NCBI GenBank assembly: GCA_950106755.1 | Contig: OX467084.1 | Location: forward strand, 33,979,213 to 34,043,212 | Source of the DNA: Climacium dendroides | Lineage: Eukaryota > Streptophyta > Bryopsida > Hypnales > Climaciaceae | Reading direction: 5' to 3' | Length of the DNA stretch: 64,000 nt | Part shown: in pieces, positions 1 through 11,586 of the stretch | Numbering within the stretch: position 1 is the first letter of the stretch | Layout of the letters: each line of letters opens with the position of its first letter | Made by a program: the position numbers and the translations under genes | Notes under the pieces: model-generated | Seen by the model: only the letters and a program-made list of their open reading frames with translations | Told to the model about the DNA's origin: nothing | The model's database searches: none

Positions 1-394
1 CCTAATTATATAATGTCAACCTCAATAGACATCAAAATTATCCTTTTCCTTCTTCTTTTTGAATAAGTTGAATTTAATTTTATTAGACTAAGTTAGCTAC
101 ATAAGTATTATTGACTAGATACTTCTATATCCCATCAAAAAGAAATTATGTTCAAATCTTAATTATATCATTAATAAATATGAGTGTAAAATTATTTTCG
201 ATCCACTTGGGACTCTTTATCAAAGAAATATATACCACAAAGTTTAAATCAACAAACTCTCAATTTACCTTAAATTCAAAAAGACTTGAAAATGATCTAT
301 TAATATTATATACAAGAAATCATGTTCATAATTAGTCATACAATACAAATAACACAACACAAAGTAAAATTGTCAATTTCTTTAATAATTTGTC
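1..394. other. AT-rich DNA without a recognisable gene
   Basis: AT-rich sequence. The longest reading frame (111-335, 74 codons) has low-complexity composition and no family resemblance, so I see no gene, RNA or mobile element here. Confidence 0.6.
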
Positions 395-2610
395 TATATA
401 TTAAAGTCAATGTCCATCAAAAATGATTCTCTCATATTTCCAAAAACAAAACCCCTCCCTAATGCAAACCCCTCCGTGCTTGTTTCATGGCCAAGCATAT
501 ATATGGAATCCAAAAACAACATTTGAAAATTCAAATTAATAATACTAAAAACCACCTTCTTGCTCTCTTCTCCTCTCATCTTTTACGACTTTTAAACCAA
601 ATTTTCCTTCATTTGTCTTCATCATAAACCACCTCCAATAATAAATCCTATTTAATTCTCTCTAATGACCATATACAAAGCCAACAACAAACATTTTAAA
701 ATATTTATGAGCCACCTTTCAAATCATTCTCTTGTCTTTCATATAATCCTTTACAATTCTTGTGCCAAATATTTCATTAGTCATCCCAAAAGCAAAATCA
801 TCCCTAATAAAATATTCCTTTTCAAGAACCAAATATGAAGATTAAAAAACAACATTAAAAAACTAGAACCAATTGCTCACTTATTAAACCACCTCCCCAC
901 CCTTATGCAATCTTTTACAATTCTGGTACTAAAAATTAAGTCATTCATCCCAAAACATGATTCATAGATAATATAGAATCATATCTTAAGGCTAAAATAT
1001 AAAGCCAATAATAACATTTAAGGATTCAAATCAATCAACCATTGACTAAAATCTTCCCACCTTTACAAAATCTTTTACGCTTCTTACAAAAAAAATCCTT
1101 TTTTTGTTCAAAAATCATTCCCAATGTAGAAGTTTCTCTCTAAAGACCATACATTGGGTTAAACTGAAACATTAAAAAATTTATGCTAACTCCACCTACT
1201 AAAACCATAAAGTACCCTATTATCCACCTTTGAAGATGAATTCCTTTGCAAGTATAAAACATGGAGCATGTATCAAACACTAAATACCATTCTACCCTTC
1301 AACCAATATACCTTCTAAATTACTTGTCTTGAAAATTTTGTCATCCATCCATGCAAGAGTAAAATCCATCTCAATTGAAAACCATTTACAACATTTAAAA
1401 ATTCATATAGCCCACCCATTAAAACACCCTACACCCCTCACCCAATCTTTCCACAATTCTAACTTGCCCTCCTAAAGTCCATCATGCATCTATTTAAATC
1501 CAAAAAACATCCCAAATTTAAAAAAAAAACATTTAAAACTACAAACCATCCAAAAGCACAAACCAATTAAAACCAAAGACCATTCAAAAACAAAAACAAA
1601 AACATTCAATAAAAACAACCCCACTCCAAAACCCAACCAAACATATAGAGAAAAAAAAACATTCAAAAATTGAATTTGACATCCACTAAAACACCCTCCT
1701 GCCCTTCATTTAACCTATTCGCAATTCTTGTTGGAAAAAGTCTATCTTCCATCCATTCAAAACTAAAATCATTCAAATCCAAACTTATTCAAAATAAAAT
1801 ACCATTCTCAACAAAAGAATCCCCACCTAAGAATCAAATATGGAACCAATAAACAACATTTAATAATTCAAACTAGCTAACTACAAAACCTTAAACCATC
1901 TCAAACCCCCAAATGATCCCAAACTACAAACCAGCATCCAAATCCACAAATCACCCAAAACCAAAATACATCCAAAAGCCAATAGTTTTCCAAAACAAAA
2001 ACTGTCCAAAATAGATTGAAAACCATTCTCAACAAAAGAATCCCACTTTAAGAAACAAACTCACAAAAACAAAAATCAGCATTCAATATTATCCTAACTA
2101 TAAGAAAACCCTTTCAAAACCTTAAATCCACAAATCACCCAAAACCAAAATACATCCAAAAGCCAATAGTTTTTCAAAACAAAAACTGTCCAAAATAGAT
2201 TGAGAACCATTCTCAACAAAAGAATCCCACTTTAAGAAACAAACTCACAAAAACAAAAATTAGCATTCAATATTAGCCTAACCATAAGAAAAACCTTTCA
2301 TAACCTTAAACCACCCAAGAGGATCCAAAACCACAAAACCGTCCCCAAACCCCCAAATCACTCCAAAAAAAAAAATACATCCTAAACCCAAAATTCATCC
2401 AAAAATCGAAATACATCCGAAAATAAATTAAAAAATAAGTCCCCAAACCCCAAATCCCCTCTCTTTCTCTCTCCCCCACCCAAAAGACACTCTCTCCAAG
2501 ACCCCAACATGGAGCCAAAAAGCCCCTCCTTTAAAATTCAAACTCTCCATCCACTAAACCACCGTCCCGCCCCCTTGCTCCCCTCTCCCTCCCACGATGC
2601 GCCCCCGAAT
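395..2610. repeat. Degenerate ~160-bp tandem repeat array, G-poor on the + strand
   Basis: A diverged unit recurs. It contains an ACAACATTTAAAAATTCAAA-like segment, then a CCACCCACTAAAACCACC-like segment, then CAATCTTTTACAATTCTTG. Anchors on the AACATTT part lie near 516, 688, 849, 1010, 1168, 1389, 1650, 1855 and 2510, so the early spacing is about 158-172 bp and the later spacing is longer and irregular. The + strand is strikingly poor in G. The last copy runs directly into the upstream region of the PTM-like gene. Copies are too diverged for exact borders, and no coding potential is visible. Confidence 0.65.
1942..2310. repeat. 184-bp tandem duplication inside the degenerate array
   Basis: Two nearly identical copies follow each other (1942-2125 and 2126 to about 2310). 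Each starts ATCCACAAATCACCC and runs through AGAATCCCACTTTAAGAAAC. This is a recent duplication within the older degenerate array. Confidence 0.85.
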
Positions 2611-3678
2611 TCCGGCACCCCAGTTTAATTCCAACCCTAGTTAGCTTTTCCCGTGTTTCTCCGCGGCTGATACATTTCGCCCCAGGTAAGAAGTTTTCCT
2701 GGGGGCCAGGAAGACAGGAAAACGAAGGCGACGAAGACAACGAAGACGACGGAAGTGAAGAAGCAGAAGAAGCAGAAGAAGAAGAAGAAGAAGGAAGAAG
2801 AAGCAGAAGCAGGAGGAGCAGAAGAAGAAGGCAAGCTCATCATGCGTTGTCCTTGTGAAGAAGTAGAGCTGAAGAAGAAGCAGAAGAACAAGTGCCCCTG
2901 GCTGCCCTGTCGACGTAGGGTTTCACGCCCTTGTGTCTTCTTCTTCTTCTTCTTCCTTCTCCCGACTCGATCTGCGCCTCAATAATGCTGATCTTTGTTG
3001 CTCCTTGGGGGGAGCGGCCGTGACGTTTTTCGGGGAGAGGTTTTTGCAAGTGGAAGTGGAGGTGGAAGGTTCGGTGGTGTGGAGACGATCGTGCGGGTTT
3101 GGAGAGCTCGGTGGAGTTTTGAGCTCGAGCGTTTTCTGTGGTTAGGAGGAATTTTGAGCTCTGTGGTGGAGGTTTTGGTTTTGGTTTTGGCGGGAATGGG
3201 AGTGGTGGAGCGGCGGTGAGTGGGGAGTGGGGAGGGCGGTGTTGTTTGTGGAGATGCAGTGGAGAAGAAGAAAGTTCAAGGTGGAGAGCGGGTGGGAGAT
3301 GAGATGAAGCGGAAACGGAGCATTGGTGGTTTGGAGGTGGATTTGATGGAGGATTAGGTTTTGGAGGTGGAGTTCTTGACGGCAGTGGGAGGTTTGAGGT
3401 GTATTTTTGGGGGAGTTTGTCGAGGTGGAATGGCGGAGAAAAGGTTTGGAGAACGAGATTGTTGCGTCGGTTGGAGCACATTGTTATGGAAGCGTAAATT
3501 CATATGAGTGAGTTTTTTGAGGATTTCGGTAGCGGCGTTCAAGATTGAGTGACGCAGCTTTCTTCAGTAGTGCGAGTATATGGTTTAGTCTCCAGAAGCG
3601 GAGCTTGAACTTTCTCCGCTGTTGACTATCGGGGTTCACAAATGCAGGTATAGTGTTGCAACTTAAAGAGCGAAGAGA
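2611..3678 (+). promoter_or_regulatory. Probable promoter and 5' leader of the PTM-like gene
   Basis: Composition changes abruptly from AT-rich, G-poor DNA to GC-richer DNA. The stretch holds a purine tract at about 2714-2890 made largely of GAA/GAAG repeats, CTT repeats near 2937-2955, and a G/T-rich stretch (3000-3480). CCCCAG followed by GTAAGA near 2679-2690 is a possible donor for an intron in the 5' UTR. Frames here on either strand are low-complexity products of the trinucleotide tracts, so I do not call them genes. No transcription start can be fixed. Confidence 0.45.
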
Positions 3679-6600
3679 ATGAGAACTCCGTCGGAGTCTC
3701 GTTCGGAGACTCCATCACGCAGGTATCCGACTCGGTTGAAATCCAGTAGTCCTCTGCCGCCTCCGCCTCCGCCTCCGGTGCAGAGTGGGAGAAAGAAGAG
3801 AAGGTTGTCTAAACCTGAGCCGGTACCAAGCTCGCCGTTGCCTAGGTCGCCTTTGCCAAGCTCGCCGGCGCCAAGCTCGCCGTTGTCAAGCTCTCCGCAG
3901 ACTCCTGCGGTACAAAGTAACGGTGCTGAGTTGTGTTCCTTACCAAGCGCAGACTCTTGTGAGAGAATTGATCCTGTTACTGCTGGGTGCTCGGTGCCCG
4001 AGTTGCCTCCTTCCTCTCCTAGTCTGAAAGATGTGCCTTCTGCTTCTTTGGGCGATCTCTTTTCAGTGTACAGCTATCTAAGGTGCTTCAGCCGTTTGCT
4101 GTTCTTGAGTCCTTTCTCTCTGGAGAAATTTGTGACTTCACTGTGCGCCAACAATGGAGATGCGCTAATGGACAGTGTCCATTTTAGTCTACTTGAAGCT
4201 GTGAAGCGGCATGCTTTGTCGATGGAGTTATCCTCATTTTTCGGGTAGGTTTCCTCAAATCTACAAGAACTTTCTGAAGGATTGTGCAGTCATAATGCTT
4301 CTAAATTCGTGCAAGGTCTTCTTCTACACAATTTTTTAATAAAACTGAGCGTCATCGTCCTGGTGTTCACTTAGCAAGGATAAATCTATTTGATTGGGCA
4401 TTTGAAATCTCAGACTCTTGAACCCCTGTTTTTGATGAGAAAGCGAACATCTTCTTTTCCCGACATCACGTAGTGGTTCACCGGGTTTCACTCCGCTAAT
4501 GACACTTGAAACATGTTTTCTCACCTACTAGTTCCCGCATATGGCAACTGCTGCGCAAATAAATCCGAACCTGAGGTATTGATCGTGCCTTTGCTGCTTG
4601 CAGGGACCTTAACTGGGATCTATTAGATATGGTAACGTGGCCAGTGTACTTACGCTCGTTTCTAAGGACGCAAGGGTACAGCAGTGTCCGCAAACATAGC
4701 CTGGTAAAGGCTGGTTTAGGAAGGGGCGAGTTTCAGAAAAGTGTTTCAGTCGCTGAGAAGTTAGCTATTTTGAGCTTCCTTTGTGACCACGCTATACAGA
4801 ATGAAGAGAGTCGGAAAGAAGTCAGTGTGCGACTTATGGCTGCTCATCAAGCACTTTTTGAGCCCACTGTCCAAAGAGACGGAGACTCTGATTGGAAACC
4901 TCAGGATCCTCGACATGAGAATAGAATCCAAGAAACACCACTACTCAGAAAGGTCAGCGACAAGTTGCTGAAAGACACCGAGAAAGGAGAATGGAGCAAG
5001 GAGGTGCAGCGTGCTGCTACTGCCCTTGGGGGAGATGGTAACAGCAATGATTGCATGATTTGTGGCATGGACGGCGTTTTGATCTGTTGTGATGCCTGTC
5101 CGGCTGCCTATCACTCACGTTGTGTGGGTGCCACCAAGGGGAAGCTTGGCTCGGGAGACTGGTTTTGTCCAGAATGTCGTCTTCCCTGCACCGGGACACC
5201 ATATGCAAAGCGATTGCAAGGAGCTTTGGTTTTGGGCATAGGTCCACGGGAGCGTTTGTTCCTTGCAACTTGTGATCACCTGCTGGTGTATGTCTCTTAC
5301 CTCCTCTAAGAACAATCACAGGACATTTAATCCTGTACAACTGGTGCTTCTCCTGTTAAATTTTCTATTTGGATTCGCAGTCGGCGGGCATCAACCTGCA
5401 GTTTAGTGTTTAGATTTATGTCGGTCGTCAGTTGAAGCAGATGAGCTTTCTGTTGGTCAATGGAAGCGTAGAATTTTGATCTGATTGTCCTACACTGGAA
5501 CAACGATGTTGTTACAGTGTTATTGGTCTTCAAACAAGGCCTGCAATCCAATTCACAAATTTGGTTCTGTTCTGTTCATGTGGACTTTTGTAAATGACCC
5601 TAAGATTTTAGCTTTGCAGTTTAAACTCCTACAAAGAAATGTTTTTCGCATTTGAGTTTGCTGATCGTAAATGTGGTTTTGCAGGTCTGAGGTAGGTGAA
5701 GACGAAATAAAGTATTGGTACTACGGGGTTTCAGAGCTGCCTTCGGTATTGAAGTATTTGCAAGCTTGTGATCGTGGTCATCATGAATTGCAACATAACA
5801 TTCGGCGGCAATGGGGAACTGAATTGGTGTCTTTTCTTGAAAGAAGTTCTTCAGAGGATTTAATCGCTTCAAAAGATACGCCTGCCTCGAGCCCTCCAAG
5901 GACAAGATGTGCCAGTGAAAGGAAAAGAAAACCTGATAACAATAATGAGCTAGATTCTGTAGCAAGAAAGACTCCTAAATCAGATGGAAAACTAAAGACA
6001 CCTAAAACCCCTAGATTTTTCGTTAACCCTGGCCCGTATGTGAATTACTATACCCATGGTGATGCAGTTGCAACTGCAGCGGATACCTTGGCAGCCTGGC
6101 AGGGTGGGGGAGACCCAGCGTGGGTGCCTGGTACCCGTGCTCGTGGGACAAGTGCAAACGAGCAAGTGAAAGCCTTTACCGTCTCGCTGCCAATCTTCGC
6201 ATGGCCTAGCAATAGGAAACTTTTTAGTGAAAAGTGCGGGTGGTGTGGCTTGTGTTCTTCCAATTCTCGAGGCTGCTTATTGGTTCAAACGCATGTACAA
6301 GTCAGTCGCCATGTGGATGATCTCAGACCATTGAAGATTTCTAAGGGACCACGGCATTTGGGTACTGTGGCAGCGTATGTTTTACATTTGGAAGAGGCTC
6401 TACATCCGCTCTTAGAGGGAGGGCCATGGGACTTATCATTGCAGCGCCAGCGATGGCGGTCACGTTTGGAGAGAATTCCTTCTGTTAATATCATCCAAAA
6501 GGCACTTTTGCAGGTCAGCAACGTGGTTTCTTTGCCAGACTTCTGGTTTGCTGGATTATTTTTGTTAAAAGAATCAAAGTGTGCAGTTTATCTTTCTTGA

Positions 6601-8803
6601 TGTTATTTTGCAGAAGCATTGTGTCCTCTTGACTATAATCGTGGCAGTCAGACTAATCTGAGCTACTTTCTGCTCATTCGCAATGTAGTTGGAGGCTTCT
6701 TTACGATCAATTGCCATTTCAACAGACTGGGTGAAGCATCCAGATCTTGCGCCGATGTTATGGCCAGCATGCATGATCAAGAGACAATCCCTTCCTTGGG
6801 CACCTCAGAATGTGGTTCCCCCAATTCGATATTGTGGTGCGCAATGGTGGCGAGGTGGCAGAGTGGCTCGTTTGCTATGTGATTGGGAAAGTCTTCCACA
6901 GGAAAGCTTAAAACAAGCTGCTCGCAAAGGTTAGTGAGTATCCATTGTCACAGGTGTTTTACTCAATACGTTTGCTGATGCCTCATCTCGTATTTCTTTG
7001 TTCGTCTCCATCTGGTTATTCATTCAATCCTTTCTGAACCTGGCATGGCGAGCCCGTTTAAAGCATTGTACTGCCTGCTTCTTTGTGCTGTGGTACTTGG
7101 TTCAGAATTTTTGCGTCTGACTACACATGACTCTACAGGGGGTTGGAAAGTAATTTCTGGTCTTTTGTACAATGACACCAATGCTATTCCACAAAGGTCA
7201 AAGCAATGTGCATGGCGAGCAAGAGTTGAGACCGCATCAAGTGTAGCTGAAATTGGACTGCAGGTGACCAGTCTTGAGTTTATAGGGATCTTTTACTCAT
7301 GAAATTCAAATGTAGCCCCTGAACCCTATTAGATCAGGAGTTGTTGATGCTCATTCATGTTTGGTTATGTATTTGTAGCTTTTCTGGATGCCCACATCAC
7401 AAGGTTAGGAGATGCCTTTCAAGCTAGTACTAAACACTGGGATACTACCGATTGCTTTCACACAGGTCCGCTATCTTGACTTGCAATTGAAGTGGAAAGA
7501 ACTTCTAGCAGATCCTGGTGAAAACGAAACACCCTACATTTACGGGAAATCGAAGGAAGAGACCGTGACAAAGTATTTGGTCCCTATGACAAGCGAAGAA
7601 ATTGCAGCAGAGAAATTGAACAAGGATTCTCAGCCTTCAGAGACCTTAATCAGTTCGGAAGGAGTGAAGCAGGTGTGGAAGCCTGAGCAGCAGGTGCCCC
7701 TTAGTAAAGTGAAATTATATGAGAAGGAGCATTTTGGAGAGAAGGGCAAGAAGGGAACTCCAGGGAAGAAGAAGAAAGGTCCAAACAAAGCAAAAGGAAC
7801 AGGTCCATTAAAAAAGCGAACTCTTAGTGTTGTTATGGAGAAGCTTCTTGATCTAGTCAAAGTTGACGAGAAGAAGCTTGAACTTTCAGCTAAGAAGCTA
7901 CAAGGTTGTAAATCTCCTCTGAAGACAGCGGCAGAGAAGAAGTCAGAACCTGTTCTTATCAGGTTTGAGTTCTCTTTAACATGTTCTCTTTATCATATTC
8001 AGTGTGGCCACGAGAGAGACTTCTCAAATGGAAAATTTGTTTGGATAAGCATCACCTGTCCTTTTGGGCTGTTAGATCAAAGTTACTAACCTCACTTCTA
8101 CTTTTGTGCCATGCAGGCGACAGTGCAATCGTTGCTCAGGTAAATATTCTCATAATCCCATTTTATTTATGCATGTATTGTGTGTACATCTTTGTTGAGT
8201 ATCTTTGTTGCATATTTCATTTTGAACCACTGAGTATTATTCACTCTACACTGTCATGTCAATTCAGCATCTCTGTTCTGCATTATGTGTACAGCTGTGG
8301 TCTCAATCACTTTCCAGTCTTATCGAAGACATTTATTGCGTTGAATTCAGTGCCAATGTCAGGAATTCTAGGTTCTAGAAGTCAACAGATCTAGAGCGCC
8401 CTTCGGAGAAATGCATAATGACAGACGAGGTTTCGGATGTGATGTGGCAGTTGATGGTGATAAAGCAGAACTCTCGACGGTGGATGGTATGCTGGTGTGC
8501 GGACAGTGCCACGGAAAACGACCACGGAAGCTCTCTGCAAAGGCCCTTGCAATGCTCTCTAGTGAAGAGGCTGTGAGTGACGAATTGAGTCCCACTGAGA
8601 TGGAGAATGGTAAGGTGTTCACCAAAGTGGAATCTCCTCCTCTGAAACTGGAATGGAGCGGTACTTCACTCAGGAAATCTGGCCGGAAGAGAAAAAGAAT
8701 CAATATCAATGCTGGAGTATTTGCCTGGTGTGACGCACATCATGTGCCATATAATGGCTCCACGAAGATGGAAACGAGGGCGAAGTTCGCTCGCCTGATG
8801 TGA
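3679..8803 (+). CDS. DDT- and PHD-domain protein, PTM-like (1129 aa, 8 exons)
   Basis: Exons: 3679-4244, 4604-5287, 5685-6513, 6689-6929, 7139-7263, 7466-7962, 8117-8139 (23 nt) and 8379-8803. All junctions are GT-AG and keep phase. Domains: a basic, Pro/Ser-rich N-terminus; a DDT domain (about residues 124-180); the conserved segment LNWDLLDMVTWPVYL (about 190); a PHD finger with CMIC, CCDACPAAYH and WFCPEC (about 336-380); a Cys cluster CGWCGLC in exon 3; and QWWRGGRVAR and GGWKVISGL blocks typical of PTM-type plant proteins. The Arabidopsis relative PTM is a DDT/PHD transcription regulator reported in chloroplast-to-nucleus signalling. That role is contested, so a chromatin or transcription role is the safer inference. 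The protein is shorter than Arabidopsis PTM. After exon 6 only two CxxC pairs remain (QCNRCS and VCGQC), and I see no further PHD finger or membrane segment. The exon 8 acceptor (TTCTAG) was chosen on phase and is the weakest junction. Confidence 0.85.
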
Positions 8804-9027
8804 TACTTGTTCGTGTATTTTTTGGTTCTGCCAACCAAAACCCTAAAAAATGGCAGCAGGTCGTACACTGTTACTGTTGCTCTTTTGGGTCGGTCTTAAG
8901 CTCATGCAAAGTGAGCATTCTTTGACAATCACTTGGAAGTTCAGATGCCAAAGATATCTGGCTAACTCTTTTCCTATTCTCTCTATTCGGTATTGTTGGG
9001 ATTATCGCCCAGGGCTTATGCTGACAT
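8804..9027 (+). other. 3' flank of the PTM-like gene
   Basis: Probable 3' UTR. It contains AACCCTAAAAAATGG and an 83-codon frame (8850-9101) whose start looks like a hydrophobic leader. The frame then runs through a 15-bp repeat and has no homology I recognise, so I do not call it a gene. Confidence 0.4.
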
Positions 9028-9087
9028 TTAATCGATCCTGTCTTAATCGATCCTGTCTTAATCGATCCTGTCTTAATCGATCCTGTC
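9028..9087. repeat. Perfect 15-bp tandem repeat, 4 copies
   Basis: Four exact copies of TTAATCGATCCTGTC. There are no spacers, so this is a minisatellite and not a CRISPR. It lies just downstream of the PTM-like stop codon. Confidence 0.95.
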
Positions 9088-9378
9088 ACGATTGTAATTG
9101 AACTGTTGAATGACTCAAACTCTCAACATGTGCTCACATTGCTCTTTTTAGTTCTGGCTCCTTTGCTATTGTTTCACGAACTTAAGTAAATTGCCACACC
9201 TTGCAACTAGTAACTTAGTAAGGGGAGAACTATCTTTTATGGCGACCAGCACAAGGGTGTAGGAGATACATGTGAAAGAGACAGATGCAATCATATGAAA
9301 TTGTGAATGTAGTTGATTTTCATGATATGCTGGTGCTGATTTATTTGTGGTGAATGCAAATACTTCGGGCAAAAGCAT

Positions 9379-9560
9379 AATGAAGAAGTTACACCAATTG
9401 TGGGTCGTAATCGTAAGTCTATTCAATCAGCCTTTTCTAATAATGAAGAAGTTACATCAATTGTGGACCTTAAATCTTATGTCCATTCAATCACCCTTTT
9501 CTATTAATGAAGAAGTTACATCAATTGTGGACCTTAAATCTTAAGTCTATTCAATCAGGT
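9379..9560. repeat. ~64-bp tandem repeat, 3 copies
   Basis: Three copies begin AATGAAGAAGTTACA at 9379, 9442 and 9506. The second and third are almost identical and the first has diverged. Confidence 0.9.
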
Positions 9561-9676
9561 TTTGTATTACCTGCAGGCTTTCTAATACCACCCATAAGGT
9601 AGTGTGCTCATAAAGCAACCCTTTAAGAGCTGGTCAGCCTTGCAGATGGGTTTCAGATGCCCGAAAGTGTTTTTCT

Positions 9677-9760
9677 TTATTTTTCACTTGAAGAGAAACT
9701 TTCCTTATTTTTCACTTGAAGAGAAACTTTCCTTATTTTTCACTTGAAGAGAAATTGATC
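9677..9760. repeat. 28-bp tandem repeat, 3 copies
   Basis: Three copies of TTATTTTTCACTTGAAGAGA plus 8 more bases. The last differs near its 3' end, and a fourth, weaker echo follows near 9805-9830. Confidence 0.9.
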
Positions 9761-11006
9761 TTTATGATGGATTTTAGATGCTTGAAAGTGTTTTTTGGAG
9801 TGTTTTTTCTTATTTTCATTTGAAGAGAAATTGATGTGGAATGTAGCACAAATGGTTTCACATTTTAGGAGCATTTATGACTTACTTATGAATTTCCAAA
9901 GAATTTTGTCATATGCACCTATTCTTGACCATATGCCTTTGTAGTTTGAAAAAAGATATAGTTTGACCAAAAATAAGCATTGCGGCATGCAAAAAAGTAA
10001 TATATAAGGTTCCTAAATGCAACCATTACTAAGCTTGAATGGACCCTACCAATTCTTTAGCATTGCAATTGGATTGCCAATTTTTCATTTAAAAAATTAA
10101 GTAGACACACCATAGCTCCAAAATGGACCCACTCTAGCTTTTATTCCATCCATTGGCAAAGTATGAGCCAATATTTGACAATTTTTATTGCATTCCCACA
10201 TTATGTGTAGTCCATTTCAGAACAACTTACTGTCCATTTCACAGCTTCTTATAGAGATTGTTTGAAGGTCACAACAAGAGCCCTACTACTATATATCGTT
10301 GTTGACCAAAAGAATGCATATTAAGAAAATTTGAATGTCTAGTCATTGGGCACTTTAGGGTCTTTTTGTCCTAGGATTAAATAAGGAAAACTATAATCAA
10401 ATGTTTATTCCTCTATTTTAGATGTAGCCTTTAAAGGACCTTTGGATGGATTATGATTGTTTACTACCATTGGAACTACACAAAATAGATGATAACATCC
10501 AATAGATGTTAAATAATACTTTTTTGAGTTTATTTATTAATGGCATGTTTAGTTGGCCACTTGATGCATTGTAATTATTGTGCAAGGCTTTGAATCAATT
10601 TTTCCCAAGATGGAAACAAAATAAAAACTTATACAAATGAAGATCTTATTTCTAAATTCTTTGTAGACCATGGTTTATTTTGCCTAAAAAGATCTACATT
10701 TTCCCTCCAACTAGACTCTCTTAGGTGACAAAAAACTTCAAAAGGAAGGCAAAACTTTACACTAGGGTAGATTTGCACTACATCCCTACTTCCAACTTCT
10801 TTAGGCTATAGAAGGTGAATAAAAATATATCAAAACAATAGTTAAGACTTGGAGCTATAGCCAATTCAAGTTCCAAGACTTACTTCTTTGGCACCAAAAC
10901 TTCCAAAAAGTATTTCTCGTAGGCATTTTAAAGTGCATGAGGATTTGGAACTTAGAACAATGTAAGGCCCACAAAGTTCCAATATTTATTTGTTTTGAAC
11001 CCCAGG
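9761..11006. other. Gene-free AT-rich DNA
   Basis: Stop codons are dense in all frames. I see no coding, RNA or mobile-element signature. Confidence 0.55.
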
Positions 11007-11586
11007 GGGTGCACTACAAAGGAAGTTCATGGGTGAGGAGCGACCAAACCTTAACTACCCATTTCTACTTTTCCTAATTACTTTCTAATAAACTATAATT
11101 TCAACCTATAATTTTGAGTTTTGTTTAATAATGTCTATAGGTTTCTATTGCCAAAAATTTCAATCCTAAATAACATGTGATATATTGTCTGGAAAGGATT
11201 GAAAAATGAACCAAAATGGTATGTTTTTCAACTAAAATATTTATAGAGATCACATGAAGATGACTATTGTATCAATATTCAGCCAAAATAAACTTTCAAT
11301 AAGTAGAAAGCTATTTTATAGAATTTTTTTTTTTCATTTTTCAAATTTTTTTCTTATATAATATAGGGGTGTGAAAGTTATTTTAGCTTTATAGTGTATC
11401 TTTTTTCTTCTAAAATTTGTAATTAATTATTATTAACATAAAAAAATACCAATAATTCATAACATAAACTTTCAAAGTAGGAAAATCTATTCATATTTTT
11501 TTTAAGAAAAAAAAAATTAGGATATAATATAGGGGGTCCTAGAGTTTGGTCGCTCCTCACCTATGAACTTCCTTTATAGTGCACCC
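11007..11586. mobile_element. Non-autonomous DNA element with ~40-bp terminal inverted repeats
   Basis: The left end reads GGGTGCACTACAAAGGAAGT then TCATGGGTGAGGAGCGACC. The right end (11544-11586) is its reverse complement with only a few differences. The interior is about 500 bp, AT-rich and without a frame, as in a MITE. I cannot find a clear target-site duplication. The ends contain CACTA, but the inverted homology extends outside that motif, so a CACTA assignment is doubtful; a Mutator- or Harbinger-type origin is also possible. Confidence 0.8.

Noticed and set aside
2840..3481. 213-codon minus-strand frame rich in Pro and Ser
   Set aside because: It is the antisense of trinucleotide and G/T-rich leader sequence and has no domain or splice support.
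9028..9087. Short direct repeats resembling a CRISPR
   Set aside because: The units are contiguous without spacers and the genome is eukaryotic.
8850..9101. 83-codon frame with a hydrophobic leader-like start downstream of the PTM-like gene
   Set aside because: It ends inside the 15-bp minisatellite, shows no homology I recognise and lies in the probable 3' UTR.
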